The notes below the pieces were generated by a model. The model saw only the letters and a list, made by a program, of their open reading frames with translations. It was not told the DNA's origin and searched no databases. From a bacterium (lineage in GTDB: Bacteria; Bacteroidota; Ignavibacteria; Kapaibacteriales; UBA961), in assembly GCA_022844575.1 (NCBI GenBank), contig JALHLL010000049.1, positions 1 through 16,171 of the forward strand: a DNA stretch of 16,171 bases. Reading direction: 5' to 3'. The position numbers and the translations under genes were made by a program. Positions 5,501-13,235 of the stretch are shown one piece after another (positions within the stretch are counted from its first letter, which is position 1; each line of letters begins with the position of its first letter).

Positions 5501-7165
5501 TCATCGTGCGAAACGAACGGAATCGTGTTTAGAAAATTTTTGACGTAAATTATTTAAAGCACGTGTATCCGTTTGTAAATGCGAAAAAGTACGTTTTGTT
5601 TCTATACTTCCTGTTTCAACTCCAAGTTTCCGAGCTATCTTCGATATACCGAATTGCTGTTTAGGAATTATATCCGTATCTAAAGATTCTAATAGTTCCG
5701 AACGATGTAAACGTTGTTTTGCCTGTAGGTGCATTGCTAATTCAAATTCTCCGCGAGGGGAAGAAATAATTGACTCATCATCCCATATCATATCCTTTTG
5801 TTCTTCCGGTTCATACAAACCCGAACTCGGGTTTTGCTTTCTTTCTTCAACAAAATTCCTACCTTTTTCAACAACAGATTTACCCCGCTCAAACACTTCG
5901 CTTACAAATTCCTCCAACATGGTTCTATCATGGGGTAATTCAATAGTGCCGGTCACAGTGTCATTTATGGCATGCTCAGAGTCATCATCAATAAGGGCAT
6001 TAATGTTGTTATTACCATATCTATGAATTGCGGTTTGTGTACTTGCAGATTGTTGATTCGCCAAAGCGAGTTCTTTCGCAAAGCCATTCGCTTCTTTTTC
6101 ATCTGCAGTTTCATTTATTTCCTCATCTTCCATTTCTAAACGTCGCCTTTTTCTCCATCTCGAGTAGAGAATTAACATTATAAGAAATAATGAACTTATT
6201 ACTGCTACGATTGCTACGGACATTGTTTTCATCCAACTCGGCATAAGTGAAGCATTATTGATTTCCGAGCTTTGGGCTTTTTTCTGCTCACCACCTGAAT
6301 TGAATAATGATGCAAAACGAGTAGTATCCTTCTTTTCGGCAACAGATGTTTTCGAGAGAGTATCTGAAAAATTTTCATCTGCAATCAAAGATGCCAAAGA
6401 AAGCGGCTCTTCATTATTATCCAGCTCTGTGTTAAGTGGTGGTTGATATTCTACAGGGATGTCTAATACTGACCTGATTCCGGTTTTTTCGGAGAATAGT
6501 TTTTCATACCTTTTTGCTTCCTCAAAAAGTCCGTTTACTCTTGATATTTGGCATAATGCGGCATATACATCGGGAAGGCTTGTTTGCTGTTGTAAACCTT
6601 TTTTCAGCCATCCTAATGATTCATCGTATCGCGCTTGTTTTATCAACTCAATACCCAAATAAACACAAGCATCTGCGATACCTGCTTCAGCAGCTTGCTG
6701 TAGTAAGGGCATAGCTTGTTTCACTATGCCATCATGTAAAGCCAAAAGTCCGCTTCTGTAATTATCGTGGCTTACACTAAGGTTTTCCCATGAAAAAGCA
6801 TCAATGACAAGAGCATCGCTATAAGGCATTGAACCGAGACTAAATCCTTGTTTTTCCTTAAGTTGTATATAAGCAACAACCTTGCCTTTACTATTAACAA
6901 TATCAATATCACTCATTACTCCTTTTCCAAAAAGCGAGCTCACTTTATCACTTGCCGTAACACCATTGAACGTAGCAATCAACTTTGTCTTCTCATTATT
7001 TAGAGAGACTGAAAAACCCGAAGCATTATTACCTACACCATAAAATATTGCTCTATTCGGCTCAGTTTTAATACTACTTAAAACTGTACCTGCATAAAGC
7101 GGATGTATATATAAAAAAGAAAAAAAACCGACTAAGAAATAGTGGAATACATGAACCGATTTCAT
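5501..7165 (-). CDS. Exported, membrane-anchored TPR-like protein of unknown function
   Basis: A 554-residue protein that I do not recognise by name. It has an N-terminal signal sequence (about 1-25, hydrophobic core then LYAG), a beta-rich domain (about 27-130), helical TPR/Sel1-like hairpins (about 135-225, including QAMPLLQQAAEAGIADACVYLG and RYDESLGWLKKGL), a Ser/Glu-rich linker (230-310), a transmembrane helix (about 314-334) with a basic stop-transfer RWRKRRR (336-342), and a 210-residue acidic cytoplasmic tail. The tail ends with a short helix-turn-helix-like segment FGISKIARKLGVETG (505-519). The inferred topology is periplasmic N-terminal domains with a cytoplasmic C-terminus. The order is loosely like FimV-type or other envelope scaffold proteins, but no LysM or other marker is visible. 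A good AGGAG lies eight bases before the ATG. Confidence 0.8.
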   Translation of the reverse strand: MKSVHVFHYFLVGFFSFLYIHPLYAGTVLSSIKTEPNRAIFYGVGNNASGFSVSLNNEKTKLIATFNGVTASDKVSSLFGKGVMSDIDIVNSKGKVVAYIQLKEKQGFSLGSMPYSDALVIDAFSWENLSVSHDNYRSGLLALHDGIVKQAMPLLQQAAEAGIADACVYLGIELIKQARYDESLGWLKKGLQQQTSLPDVYAALCQISRVNGLFEEAKRYEKLFSEKTGIRSVLDIPVEYQPPLNTELDNNEEPLSLASLIADENFSDTLSKTSVAEKKDTTRFASLFNSGGEQKKAQSSEINNASLMPSWMKTMSVAIVAVISSLFLIMLILYSRWRKRRRLEMEDEEINETADEKEANGFAKELALANQQSASTQTAIHRYGNNNINALIDDDSEHAINDTVTGTIELPHDRTMLEEFVSEVFERGKSVVEKGRNFVEERKQNPSSGLYEPEEQKDMIWDDESIISSPRGEFELAMHLQAKQRLHRSELLESLDTDIIPKQQFGISKIARKLGVETGSIETKRTFSHLQTDTRALNNLRQKFSKHDSVRFAR

Positions 7166-7173
7166 GGAAATTT

Positions 7174-7178
7174 CTCCT
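7174..7178 (-). promoter_or_regulatory. Strong Shine-Dalgarno (AGGAG) of the TPR gene
   Basis: The minus strand reads AGGAG with eight bases between it and the ATG at 7163-7165. It fixes the start and is notable because most neighbouring genes lack a clear Shine-Dalgarno. Confidence 0.75.
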
Positions 7179-7240
7179 GAACATTAGCATGATATTCAGT
7201 TTAACGGACAAAGCGTATTCCAAAAAAATTTAGGCGAGAT

Positions 7241-7411
7241 CACGGCTCAATATCTTGCCATATTCGTCCGTAGATGTATTGTTCGGAACAAACTAACTAC
7301 CGTTCCGAAAAGGGTTGGCGCGTGTACTCGAAGTGCAAGTAGAGAGTAAAGATTATGCGCTTCTCCCGATCAATAGAATCAGCGTAGAGTATGGCAAGGT
7401 ATTGAACTGTG
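7241..7411. repeat. Diverged long inverted repeat in the 254-bp gap 7166-7419
   Basis: The left arm (7241-7288) and the reverse complement of the right arm (7365-7411) align over about 48 positions with roughly three quarters identity. The best-kept block is TCAATATCTTGCCATATTC (7247-7265) against the reverse complement of GAGTATGGCAAGGTATTGA (7387-7405), with two differences. The roughly 76-bp centre contains a second, perfect short hairpin, TTCGGAAC (7282-7289) with GTTCCGAA (7302-7309). The rest of the gap holds only the Shine-Dalgarno of the TPR gene. It may be the remains of a small mobile or palindromic element, or a structured leader RNA for the TPR gene. Confidence 0.5.
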
Positions 7412-7419
7412 AATAATAC

Positions 7420-7830
7420 TTATTTAGTGTTTGCCAATTCCATAATAACGGAATACTCTTCTTCGGTAATTGGAACAACCGAAAGGCGTCCAAACTTTAC
7501 AAGGGCAATATTACTAAGCCTGGGCTCTTTCTTAATTGTTGATAAGCTGACCGGCTGATTGAGTGGTTTCAGCGGAGATAAATCAACAACAACCCAACGA
7601 TCTTCATCTGTCGTAGGGTCTTGATAAAATTCACCTGTCACCGTGGCAATACCGACAATTTCCAGACCTACATTACTATGATAGAAGAATACCCGGTCAC
7701 CGAGACTCATGGATTTCATATTATTTCGTGCCTGATAATTTCTTACACCACTCCAGAATGTTTTGCCTTCCTTCACAAATTGATCCCATGAGTAGGCTGT
7801 GGGTTCCGATTTTACCAACCAATAATTCAT
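7420..7830 (-). CDS. EVE domain-containing protein (THYN1-like)
   Basis: A 136-residue single-domain protein that matches the EVE family nearly end to end: MNYWLVKSEP at the start, WSGVRNYQARNN (26-37), GDRVFFYHSN (44-53), VGIATVTGEFYQDP (59-72) and RLSVVPITEEEY near the C-terminus. EVE domains are PUA/YTH-like folds that bind modified bases in nucleic acids; eukaryotic THYN1 is a relative. The start is ATG with AAGG upstream, 24 bp after the hpnD stop on the same strand, so it is probably the last gene of the hpnC-hpnD transcript. There is no evident functional link to squalene synthesis. The substrate of this member is unknown. Confidence 0.95.
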   Translation of the reverse strand: MNYWLVKSEPTAYSWDQFVKEGKTFWSGVRNYQARNNMKSMSLGDRVFFYHSNVGLEIVGIATVTGEFYQDPTTDEDRWVVVDLSPLKPLNQPVSLSTIKKEPRLSNIALVKFGRLSVVPITEEEYSVIMELANTK

Positions 7831-7854
7831 ATATACGACCTTAGTTTTGTAGTA

Positions 7855-8739
7855 CTATTTTTTTATTCTCGAAATAAACATTCTTGATGAAAGATAATGC
7901 TTGAATGCTATCATAAATTTATGAGCTGCTGAAACTCTTATCTTTTTTTCGAATACATTAAAATCATTCAATTCGATTTTTTCCAATAAACGGTAATAGA
8001 TAGCATCCATTATCTCCGCCGTAAACATCGTATTACGTTCATCAGGGCGTAAAGCCGTTCTTGCTTTATGATAATACTCACGAATCCTTCTTGTTTCAAA
8101 TCTCATTAGCTCGATAAACCTCTCATCGTATCGCTCATGAAGTATATCATCATATGTAAGTTTAAAACGCTCCAAATCCTCCTTCGGAAGATAAATATAC
8201 CCCCTGTCCTTATCCGTTTTTATATCGCGGATAATGTTTGTAAGCTGTAAGGCATAACCGAGATTTATAGCATATTCCTGCGTTTCTTCATATTTATAAC
8301 CGAAAATCTCGATACACATCAGCCCTACAACGCTTGCAACTGCATAACAATACTCTTTCAATTCATTAAAAGTATCATAACGATATTGCAAAAGGTCACG
8401 TTCACAACCATCTATCAGAGTAAGGAAATACTGTTTTGGTATTGAAAAGCGTTTGTTTACCGTAGCCAATGGCAAAAGTATTGTTGAGTTTCCCGCGTAA
8501 CACTGTTCGATTTCATTCCTCCACCATTCCAATCTTCTTCTTTTTTTCAGAACGGATTCCAATTCGCGCGAGGGGTTATCATCAACAATATCATCTATTT
8601 GGCGGCAGAAAGCATACACAGTGTTTATGGCATCTCTTTCCTCTTTGGGTAAAAAAGAGAATGAATAGTAAAAATTAGTTTTATTAGCTGTAGGGAAAGC
8701 GGTTATCTTTTCCGCTTCAACTAAGGCACTATGTCCCAT
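7855..8739 (-). CDS. hpnD: HpnD-like squalene/phytoene synthase family protein (presqualene diphosphate synthase)
   Basis: A 294-residue all-helical trans-isoprenyl diphosphate synthase. The two aspartate-rich, magnesium-binding motifs are present: QIDDIVDD (47-54) and NIIRDIKTDKDRGYIYLP (168-185). FYYSFSFLPKEERDAI (23-38) at the entrance and CYAVASVVGL (131-140) are also typical of the family. In the HpnCDE route, HpnD condenses two farnesyl diphosphates to presqualene diphosphate. A phytoene or dehydrosqualene synthase (CrtB/CrtM) is the alternative; the adjacent hpnC favours HpnD. The start codon follows the hpnC stop by four bases, with AGGTGA overlapping the hpnC stop codon as ribosome-binding site, indicating translational coupling. 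The hpnE oxidoreductase expected to complete the route is not in this window. Confidence 0.88.
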   Translation of the reverse strand: MGHSALVEAEKITAFPTANKTNFYYSFSFLPKEERDAINTVYAFCRQIDDIVDDNPSRELESVLKKRRRLEWWRNEIEQCYAGNSTILLPLATVNKRFSIPKQYFLTLIDGCERDLLQYRYDTFNELKEYCYAVASVVGLMCIEIFGYKYEETQEYAINLGYALQLTNIIRDIKTDKDRGYIYLPKEDLERFKLTYDDILHERYDERFIELMRFETRRIREYYHKARTALRPDERNTMFTAEIMDAIYYRLLEKIELNDFNVFEKKIRVSAAHKFMIAFKHYLSSRMFISRIKK

Positions 8740-8743
8740 AAAC

Positions 8744-9658
8744 TCACCTAAGCAATAATTTTATACATCCATAAAACAATGACGGCAAAGCCCTTACCGA
8801 TAGTGCCGGTCTGTGTAATAAAATATCGGAACCGATTTTCCTAACTTGAGAGTTTATATATGAACCGCCCGAAATCGTTAAAGCAATTTCAGATCGCAAA
8901 CGCCACCCTTTTAGTAATGGAATAATCTCTTTACCTCGATCGAATAATGTCTCGGTAACGCTGACCGCTTCCATAAGAACACTATTAAATTTAGCGGAAA
9001 ATTCTTCCTTACACAAATTATCTTCTGTAAAATCAAGTTCCCCACACAGAGTAGAGGGATAATAGTTCCTACCTCTTTGTAGGTCCGATGCAGTGTCCTG
9101 CCAAAAGTTTGCCAACTGCAAAGCCGTACAAATACAATCTGATAACTCAGATGTTTTTTCGTTGTAATTACCCATAATACGTAATACCAATTCCCCTACG
9201 GGATTTGCCGAATGTTCACAATAATCGAATACATCATCCCATGTTACAGGTCTTGTAAAGTATATATCTCTCCTAAATGCTTCCAAAAGTTTATGAAAAG
9301 GTCGTTTCGGAATCTCATTTTCGGCACAGGTGTAATACAATGCCTTAAAAATAGGATTTGAATATGACAGCATTTCATCAGTTAACATTTCACCCAACAT
9401 TCCGAGCAAAGCTATTCTTTCCGAAGTTTCAAAACCCGATTCATCCGCAATATCGTCCGCAATCCGACTAAAAGCATAGACGCTGTAAAAATGAGGTCTC
9501 GCATGAGCCGGAACTAATAGCGAACCAACCGGAAAATTTTCATAATGGTTAAGAGCAAGTTTTTTACACCATCCGAATGCTTCATCCTTCTTTGTGACAG
9601 CATACCGGCCACCGGTTTTTGTACACAAGTCTCGTATTTCTTCAGGCGTAAACTTCAT
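8744..9658 (-). CDS. hpnC: HpnC-like squalene synthase family protein
   Basis: A 304-residue squalene/phytoene synthase-fold protein with HpnC hallmarks: LALNHYENFPVGSLLVP (34-50), YAFSRIADDIADE (61-73, first aspartate-rich motif), YCEHSANPVGELVLRIMG (146-163) and ICTALQLANFWQDTASDLQR (176-195, second motif with D188 and D192). HpnC is reported to convert presqualene diphosphate to hydroxysqualene, which HpnE reduces to squalene for hopanoids or other terpenoids. It is the first gene of hpnC-hpnD-EVE. The ATG at 9658 has no Shine-Dalgarno. The T-tract of the terminator of the upstream ppiD-like gene ends only 18 bp before it, leaving little room for its own promoter. Confidence 0.9.
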   Translation of the reverse strand: MKFTPEEIRDLCTKTGGRYAVTKKDEAFGWCKKLALNHYENFPVGSLLVPAHARPHFYSVYAFSRIADDIADESGFETSERIALLGMLGEMLTDEMLSYSNPIFKALYYTCAENEIPKRPFHKLLEAFRRDIYFTRPVTWDDVFDYCEHSANPVGELVLRIMGNYNEKTSELSDCICTALQLANFWQDTASDLQRGRNYYPSTLCGELDFTEDNLCKEEFSAKFNSVLMEAVSVTETLFDRGKEIIPLLKGWRLRSEIALTISGGSYINSQVRKIGSDILLHRPALSVRALPSLFYGCIKLLLR

Positions 9659-9676
9659 TCAAAAAAGAGTATAAAT

Positions 9677-9708
9677 AAAAAAACCCCACGAATTGAATCG
9701 TGAGGTTT
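9677..9708 (-). terminator. Intrinsic terminator of the ppiD-like gene
   Basis: On the minus strand, AAACCTCACGA and TCGTGGGGTTT form an 11-bp stem (9698-9708 and 9681-9691) with one G-U pair and a 6-nt loop, followed directly by a run of seven T. It starts 26 bp after the ppiD-like stop. This is the clearest rho-independent terminator in the window. Confidence 0.9.
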
Positions 9709-9734
9709 CATAAAAACTTAAAATCAAACGATTA

Positions 9735-11924
9735 TCAATCGATATAAAATTTAGCGCGATAATCATCAATTTCAGCATTTTCCTTTGCTTTGGCAAACCA
9801 ACGGTAATAAGCACTTCCCTTAGACTGATTTGATAACTGATCGTAGATTGTTTTAGATTCAGTAGCAAATTTCGTTTCATCGGCTTTTTGCAAATTGTTT
9901 ACCTGGAAGATAAAGTAGGCATTTTGGCCTCTCACCGGTTCGGATGCTTTACCAAAAGAAGGTTTTGCAAATACATGTGCCGTGAATGCGGCATCATTGG
10001 AATAGCCAGGTATATTTCCGTTATCTTTCAGCTGTGCAACATTACGTATGCCTAATGTCTGATCGATATTTAAAGCCGCTTCAATGTCTTGACCTTTTAT
10101 TGAAGCAAATAGTTTATCCGCTTTTTGCTTCAAAATATCAAGGCGTTTCAGTCTTTTCAACTCCATCGTAATTTCTTCCGTCACATCTTCCATCGGTTTA
10201 ACACCTGCTGTACGAACCTGCGATATTTGCGTTACTATAATACCGAAACCTTTCAAATCTTTCGGTTCGGAAACAGCACCCGCATCTTCAGAAAAGGCAA
10301 AATCTGTTAACGAAACAGAGCCCAATACGGGCGTGCTACGCTCAAAGAATGGTGTTTCCGATGAAACTCTTTTCAGTTGTTTTGCAACACTATCAATATT
10401 CTCACCGTTTTCAATTCTTTGTTTTGCACTTTTGGCATCCTGACGAATTTTGTTCTTTGTTGCCGTTGAGATACTCGTATTAAATTTGAATTCAGTATAA
10501 GCAATCTCATCGGAATTTTTATCTATCACCTTAATTACATGATATCCGAATTGTGTTTCTACAGGCGGAACAATCGTACCGATAGGATTATTGAACGATG
10601 CATCTTCAAACGGTTTTACCATTCTTCCTTTTGGGAAAAATTCATAAACTCCGCCTTTTTGCGCCGAACCCGGGTCCTGAGACATTGTTCTTGCTAATTC
10701 AGTAAAATCGGCACCGCCCTTTACCTTCTTATAAACATCATCAGCTACTGCTTTAGCACTATCCTTATTGTTATTCGATTTGATAAGTATATGTGCTACG
10801 CTAACCAATTCATTAACACCGGTTCTCATACTATCAATATAAAAGAAATATGTACCGTCAGCTAAAGAAACGGGACCTACAATATCTTTCGGCGCGCGTC
10901 CCATAACGAATGTTTTACGAACAGGGTCTAAGCCCTGCACACCAGTAAAAGCTACTTTGTTAGAAGGATATACTGAACTCAAATACTTATTCAAAGAATC
11001 CTTTGCTTCCGGTGTCTGAACCTTTTGCATGGATGTTGAGAGTATGTTGATTTTTTTGCGAGTATTGGCTGAATCCTCTTTTGAAGGAATCATATTAAAT
11101 GCTATATACTTCAGCTTACGAACAGGTTTCTGTTTATAGTATTGTTTGTTTTTAGCATAATACGCCTCAATCTCCTGAGGTGTTACCTTAATATCTTTAT
11201 CAGGTATCACAGCACCGTCAAACACGATATAGCGAACATCCGCTGTTGAATTGTCGGCAACGTACTTGTTTTTGACATAGGTCGGCGACAGAATGGAGTT
11301 TGACAAGCCCAAAGCCATTTGAAGATTCTCAGCAACTTTCTGCTCACGAATGCCGTTTTCCATAAGTACAAGTTGCGTTTTTAACTTTACAACTTCGGAA
11401 TCTGCATTAATGCTCTTGTCTAGCCTTCCGGCTTGTTGTGCTTTTACAATTTCCTCGCCAATTACTTCCGGTCGGGTTATTACATCCAAATAGCGTTTAC
11501 GATTGAAGACCCCTGTAGAATCTTTAAAACTTTGCGTTAAATAGTCCGGTGGGTTCTCAATAAGAATATCACGAAGCTCATCATCGGAAACATTAATTCC
11601 GGCACGCTCCGCTTCTTGTTTAATAAGAATTTCCTGAACCATCTGATCCCATACTTGCTGACGTATCTGGGTCTCATCAACCTCGACATCAGGTTTCCCC
11701 TGTCTTTGCTGATCTGCTTGCTGTTGAACTCTTTTTACAAATTCTCCGTATAGAATTTTTGTCCCGTTAACGATACCGATAGGTCTTTCATTCGGATTAG
11801 AACTGTTGCCGCTTGAAATATCGCCCCATGGAACATCGCCAAATGCCATAAAGCCGATAAAAACAATTACGCCAAAGGCCAAAAAATAGGGAGATACCTC
11901 TCTCATGCGCGTCAATACGCCCAT
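9735..11924 (-). CDS. ppiD: PpiD/SurA-like membrane-anchored peptidyl-prolyl isomerase (parvulin)
   Basis: A 729-residue periplasmic folding helper with PpiD architecture. Residues 1-12 are a short cytoplasmic end, 13-29 a single transmembrane anchor (FLAFGVIVFIGFMAFGD), and about 45-210 a SurA_N-like chaperone region that includes WDQMVQEILIKQEAERAGI (92-110). A parvulin (PPIC-type rotamase) domain lies at about 375-468, from VAHILIKS to VETQFGYHVIKVIDK, followed by a long C-terminal region with a second, degenerate rotamase-like part. PpiD-type proteins assist outer-membrane and periplasmic protein folding near the Sec translocon. The length fits, as E. coli PpiD has about 620 residues. The ATG is preceded by AAGGAG and GAGG. 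The gene stands alone with its own terminator and is divergent from yraN. Confidence 0.92.
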   Translation of the reverse strand: MGVLTRMREVSPYFLAFGVIVFIGFMAFGDVPWGDISSGNSSNPNERPIGIVNGTKILYGEFVKRVQQQADQQRQGKPDVEVDETQIRQQVWDQMVQEILIKQEAERAGINVSDDELRDILIENPPDYLTQSFKDSTGVFNRKRYLDVITRPEVIGEEIVKAQQAGRLDKSINADSEVVKLKTQLVLMENGIREQKVAENLQMALGLSNSILSPTYVKNKYVADNSTADVRYIVFDGAVIPDKDIKVTPQEIEAYYAKNKQYYKQKPVRKLKYIAFNMIPSKEDSANTRKKINILSTSMQKVQTPEAKDSLNKYLSSVYPSNKVAFTGVQGLDPVRKTFVMGRAPKDIVGPVSLADGTYFFYIDSMRTGVNELVSVAHILIKSNNNKDSAKAVADDVYKKVKGGADFTELARTMSQDPGSAQKGGVYEFFPKGRMVKPFEDASFNNPIGTIVPPVETQFGYHVIKVIDKNSDEIAYTEFKFNTSISTATKNKIRQDAKSAKQRIENGENIDSVAKQLKRVSSETPFFERSTPVLGSVSLTDFAFSEDAGAVSEPKDLKGFGIIVTQISQVRTAGVKPMEDVTEEITMELKRLKRLDILKQKADKLFASIKGQDIEAALNIDQTLGIRNVAQLKDNGNIPGYSNDAAFTAHVFAKPSFGKASEPVRGQNAYFIFQVNNLQKADETKFATESKTIYDQLSNQSKGSAYYRWFAKAKENAEIDDYRAKFYID

Positions 11925-12046
11925 TGTACCTCTTCTCCTTGTCTGTATAAATTGATGAAACTTTTATTAGCTATAAAAAAAAGAATCCATCCTCGAAAGC
12001 TACGAAACAATATCACAGTTTTCGCTTATGGATTTACTTTGCAACG

Positions 12047-12054
12047 CAAAAATA
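12047..12054 (-). promoter_or_regulatory. Weak candidate -7 element upstream of the ppiD-like gene
   Basis: The minus strand reads TATTTTTG, a formal match to TAnnTTTG, about 120 bp before the ATG in the 245-bp divergent spacer (11925-12169). A -33 partner at the right distance is not seen. The spacer otherwise holds the ppiD-like ribosome-binding site (11929-11940) and nothing else I could support. Confidence 0.2.
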
Positions 12055-12169
12055 CGTCTTTTCGACATAAGTTTCCTTTAGCAACCTAATTTTCCGTTAA
12101 TATTGTGGGTCAAATATCACGCTAAGATTATATTTTGAAGAACCATATAGTATAAAATCAATCCGAAAA

Positions 12170-12529
12170 ATGAATGAAAATTACAGGCAGAAAGGAAGTT
12201 ATGCCGAAGTGTTGGCAGAAGAATACCTTGTACAAAAGGGATATACCATTAAAACTCTTAATTTTCATTTCGGAAGGCATGGCGAAGTTGATATTATAGC
12301 CAAAGACGGTGCAACTCTTGTATTTGTGGAGGTAAAAGCGCGTTGGACAAAACGATTCGGTTCAGCCGAAGAATCAATTACCTCAAAAAAAATAATGTCC
12401 CTAAGACACGTTGCCGAAGGCTATCTTTATATCAACAAGATTGAAAATACAGAATGCCGTTTCGATACAATAGCAATTGACTGTAGCATAAATCCGCCGT
12501 TTATCAACCATATAGAGAATGCCTTTTAG
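12170..12529 (+). CDS. yraN: YraN family protein (UPF0102), endonuclease-like
   Basis: A 119-residue protein of the usual YraN length. The core motif GEVDIIAKDGATLVFVEVKAR (38-58) contains the E39/D41 and E54-x-K56 residues of the PD-(D/E)xK nuclease fold. KGSYAEVLAEEYLVQKGY (8-25), the FGSAEESITSKK block (about 62-73) and the ending RFDTIAID...IENAF are all typical. The family resembles Holliday-junction resolvases, but its cellular role is unsettled. ATG start; no strong ribosome-binding site. It is convergent with the lipoprotein gene with nine bases between their stops, and divergent from the ppiD-like gene. Confidence 0.93.
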   Translation: MNENYRQKGSYAEVLAEEYLVQKGYTIKTLNFHFGRHGEVDIIAKDGATLVFVEVKARWTKRFGSAEESITSKKIMSLRHVAEGYLYINKIENTECRFDTIAIDCSINPPFINHIENAF

Positions 12530-12551
12530 AAGAAACCATTATTTCTTTTTT
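12530..12551. terminator. Weak AT-rich hairpin at a convergent gene junction
   Basis: AAGAAA (12530-12535) and TTTCTT (12542-12547) can pair around a 6-nt loop, followed by TTTT. It overlaps the ends of the convergent yraN and lipoprotein genes. The stem is short and AT-only, so it is a weak call. Confidence 0.25.
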
Positions 12552-13216
12552 AACAGAATTTCAACTGTTCCGCTTATTTCGACACTTCCTGAACCGTCTG
12601 CAATACTCAAATCAAAAGTATGCTTCAGAAGTATGCCATTCGGTTCATTGGTAACAGGTAATGGATGATTCGGTATAATCTTTAGCAGATATATCGAATT
12701 AGATACATCTACATCACTTAAAGCCACGATTCGGGTTAATGTATCGGTTCCCCAACCCGATTGTTTTCTTCTAAAACGCTTAAACACAAAGTCAATCCCG
12801 GCACCACGCTCAGTCAGATCATCTCTTGTATATGTAAATCCTTTGGTTACAGGCAATTTGTTGAGTCTGAAACGTAACTCTTTTAGCACACCGTAGGTTA
12901 AATTATCTTGTGAGCCTAAACTAACTTCGTTTTTAGAGTTAGTAGTAATTGTGCCGTGGAATGAAACCAGCATATTATCTACATCGGATGTATCTATTTC
13001 CGAAGTATATATTATTGATTCTTTTACTCTCCATGACTTATCGAAATCGGGAATATCATTCCGTCCGTTTCCTTTTGTACTTTCTTCTATTAGTTCAACA
13101 GGTAAAAGGGGATCTTTTGTTTCCTTAATTTCTCCATCAAGTTCGGTCGGACTTTTACATCCGCCAAAAACAATAACAACAAGGTACAATGTAATAATTG
13201 AAAGTAAGTTTTTCAT
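12539..13216 (-). CDS. Predicted lipoprotein, third gene of the sigma/anti-sigma cluster
   Basis: From the ATG at 13216 the protein has 225 residues. It begins with a clear lipoprotein signal (MKNLLSIITLYLVVIVFGGC), with the lipobox VFGGC and Cys20 as the lipidated residue. A longer in-frame TTG start at 13270 would bury the signal and overlap the upstream gene, so it is rejected. AGGA lies 11 bases upstream. The mature part is hydrophilic, probably beta-rich and ends in a basic KKK; no known domain is recognised. It follows the anti-sigma-like gene by 19 bp and is probably co-transcribed with it, which suggests an envelope role within the same response. Confidence 0.8.
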   Translation of the reverse strand: MKNLLSIITLYLVVIVFGGCKSPTELDGEIKETKDPLLPVELIEESTKGNGRNDIPDFDKSWRVKESIIYTSEIDTSDVDNMLVSFHGTITTNSKNEVSLGSQDNLTYGVLKELRFRLNKLPVTKGFTYTRDDLTERGAGIDFVFKRFRRKQSGWGTDTLTRIVALSDVDVSNSIYLLKIIPNHPLPVTNEPNGILLKHTFDLSIADGSGSVEISGTVEILLKKK

Positions 13217-13235
13217 AAAATGGAAATTCCTGTTC

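Noticed and set aside
7297..7416. A short plus-strand frame of 39 codons in the intergenic region
   Set aside because: It has no ATG or ribosome-binding site, lies within the inverted repeat, and matches no family I recognise.
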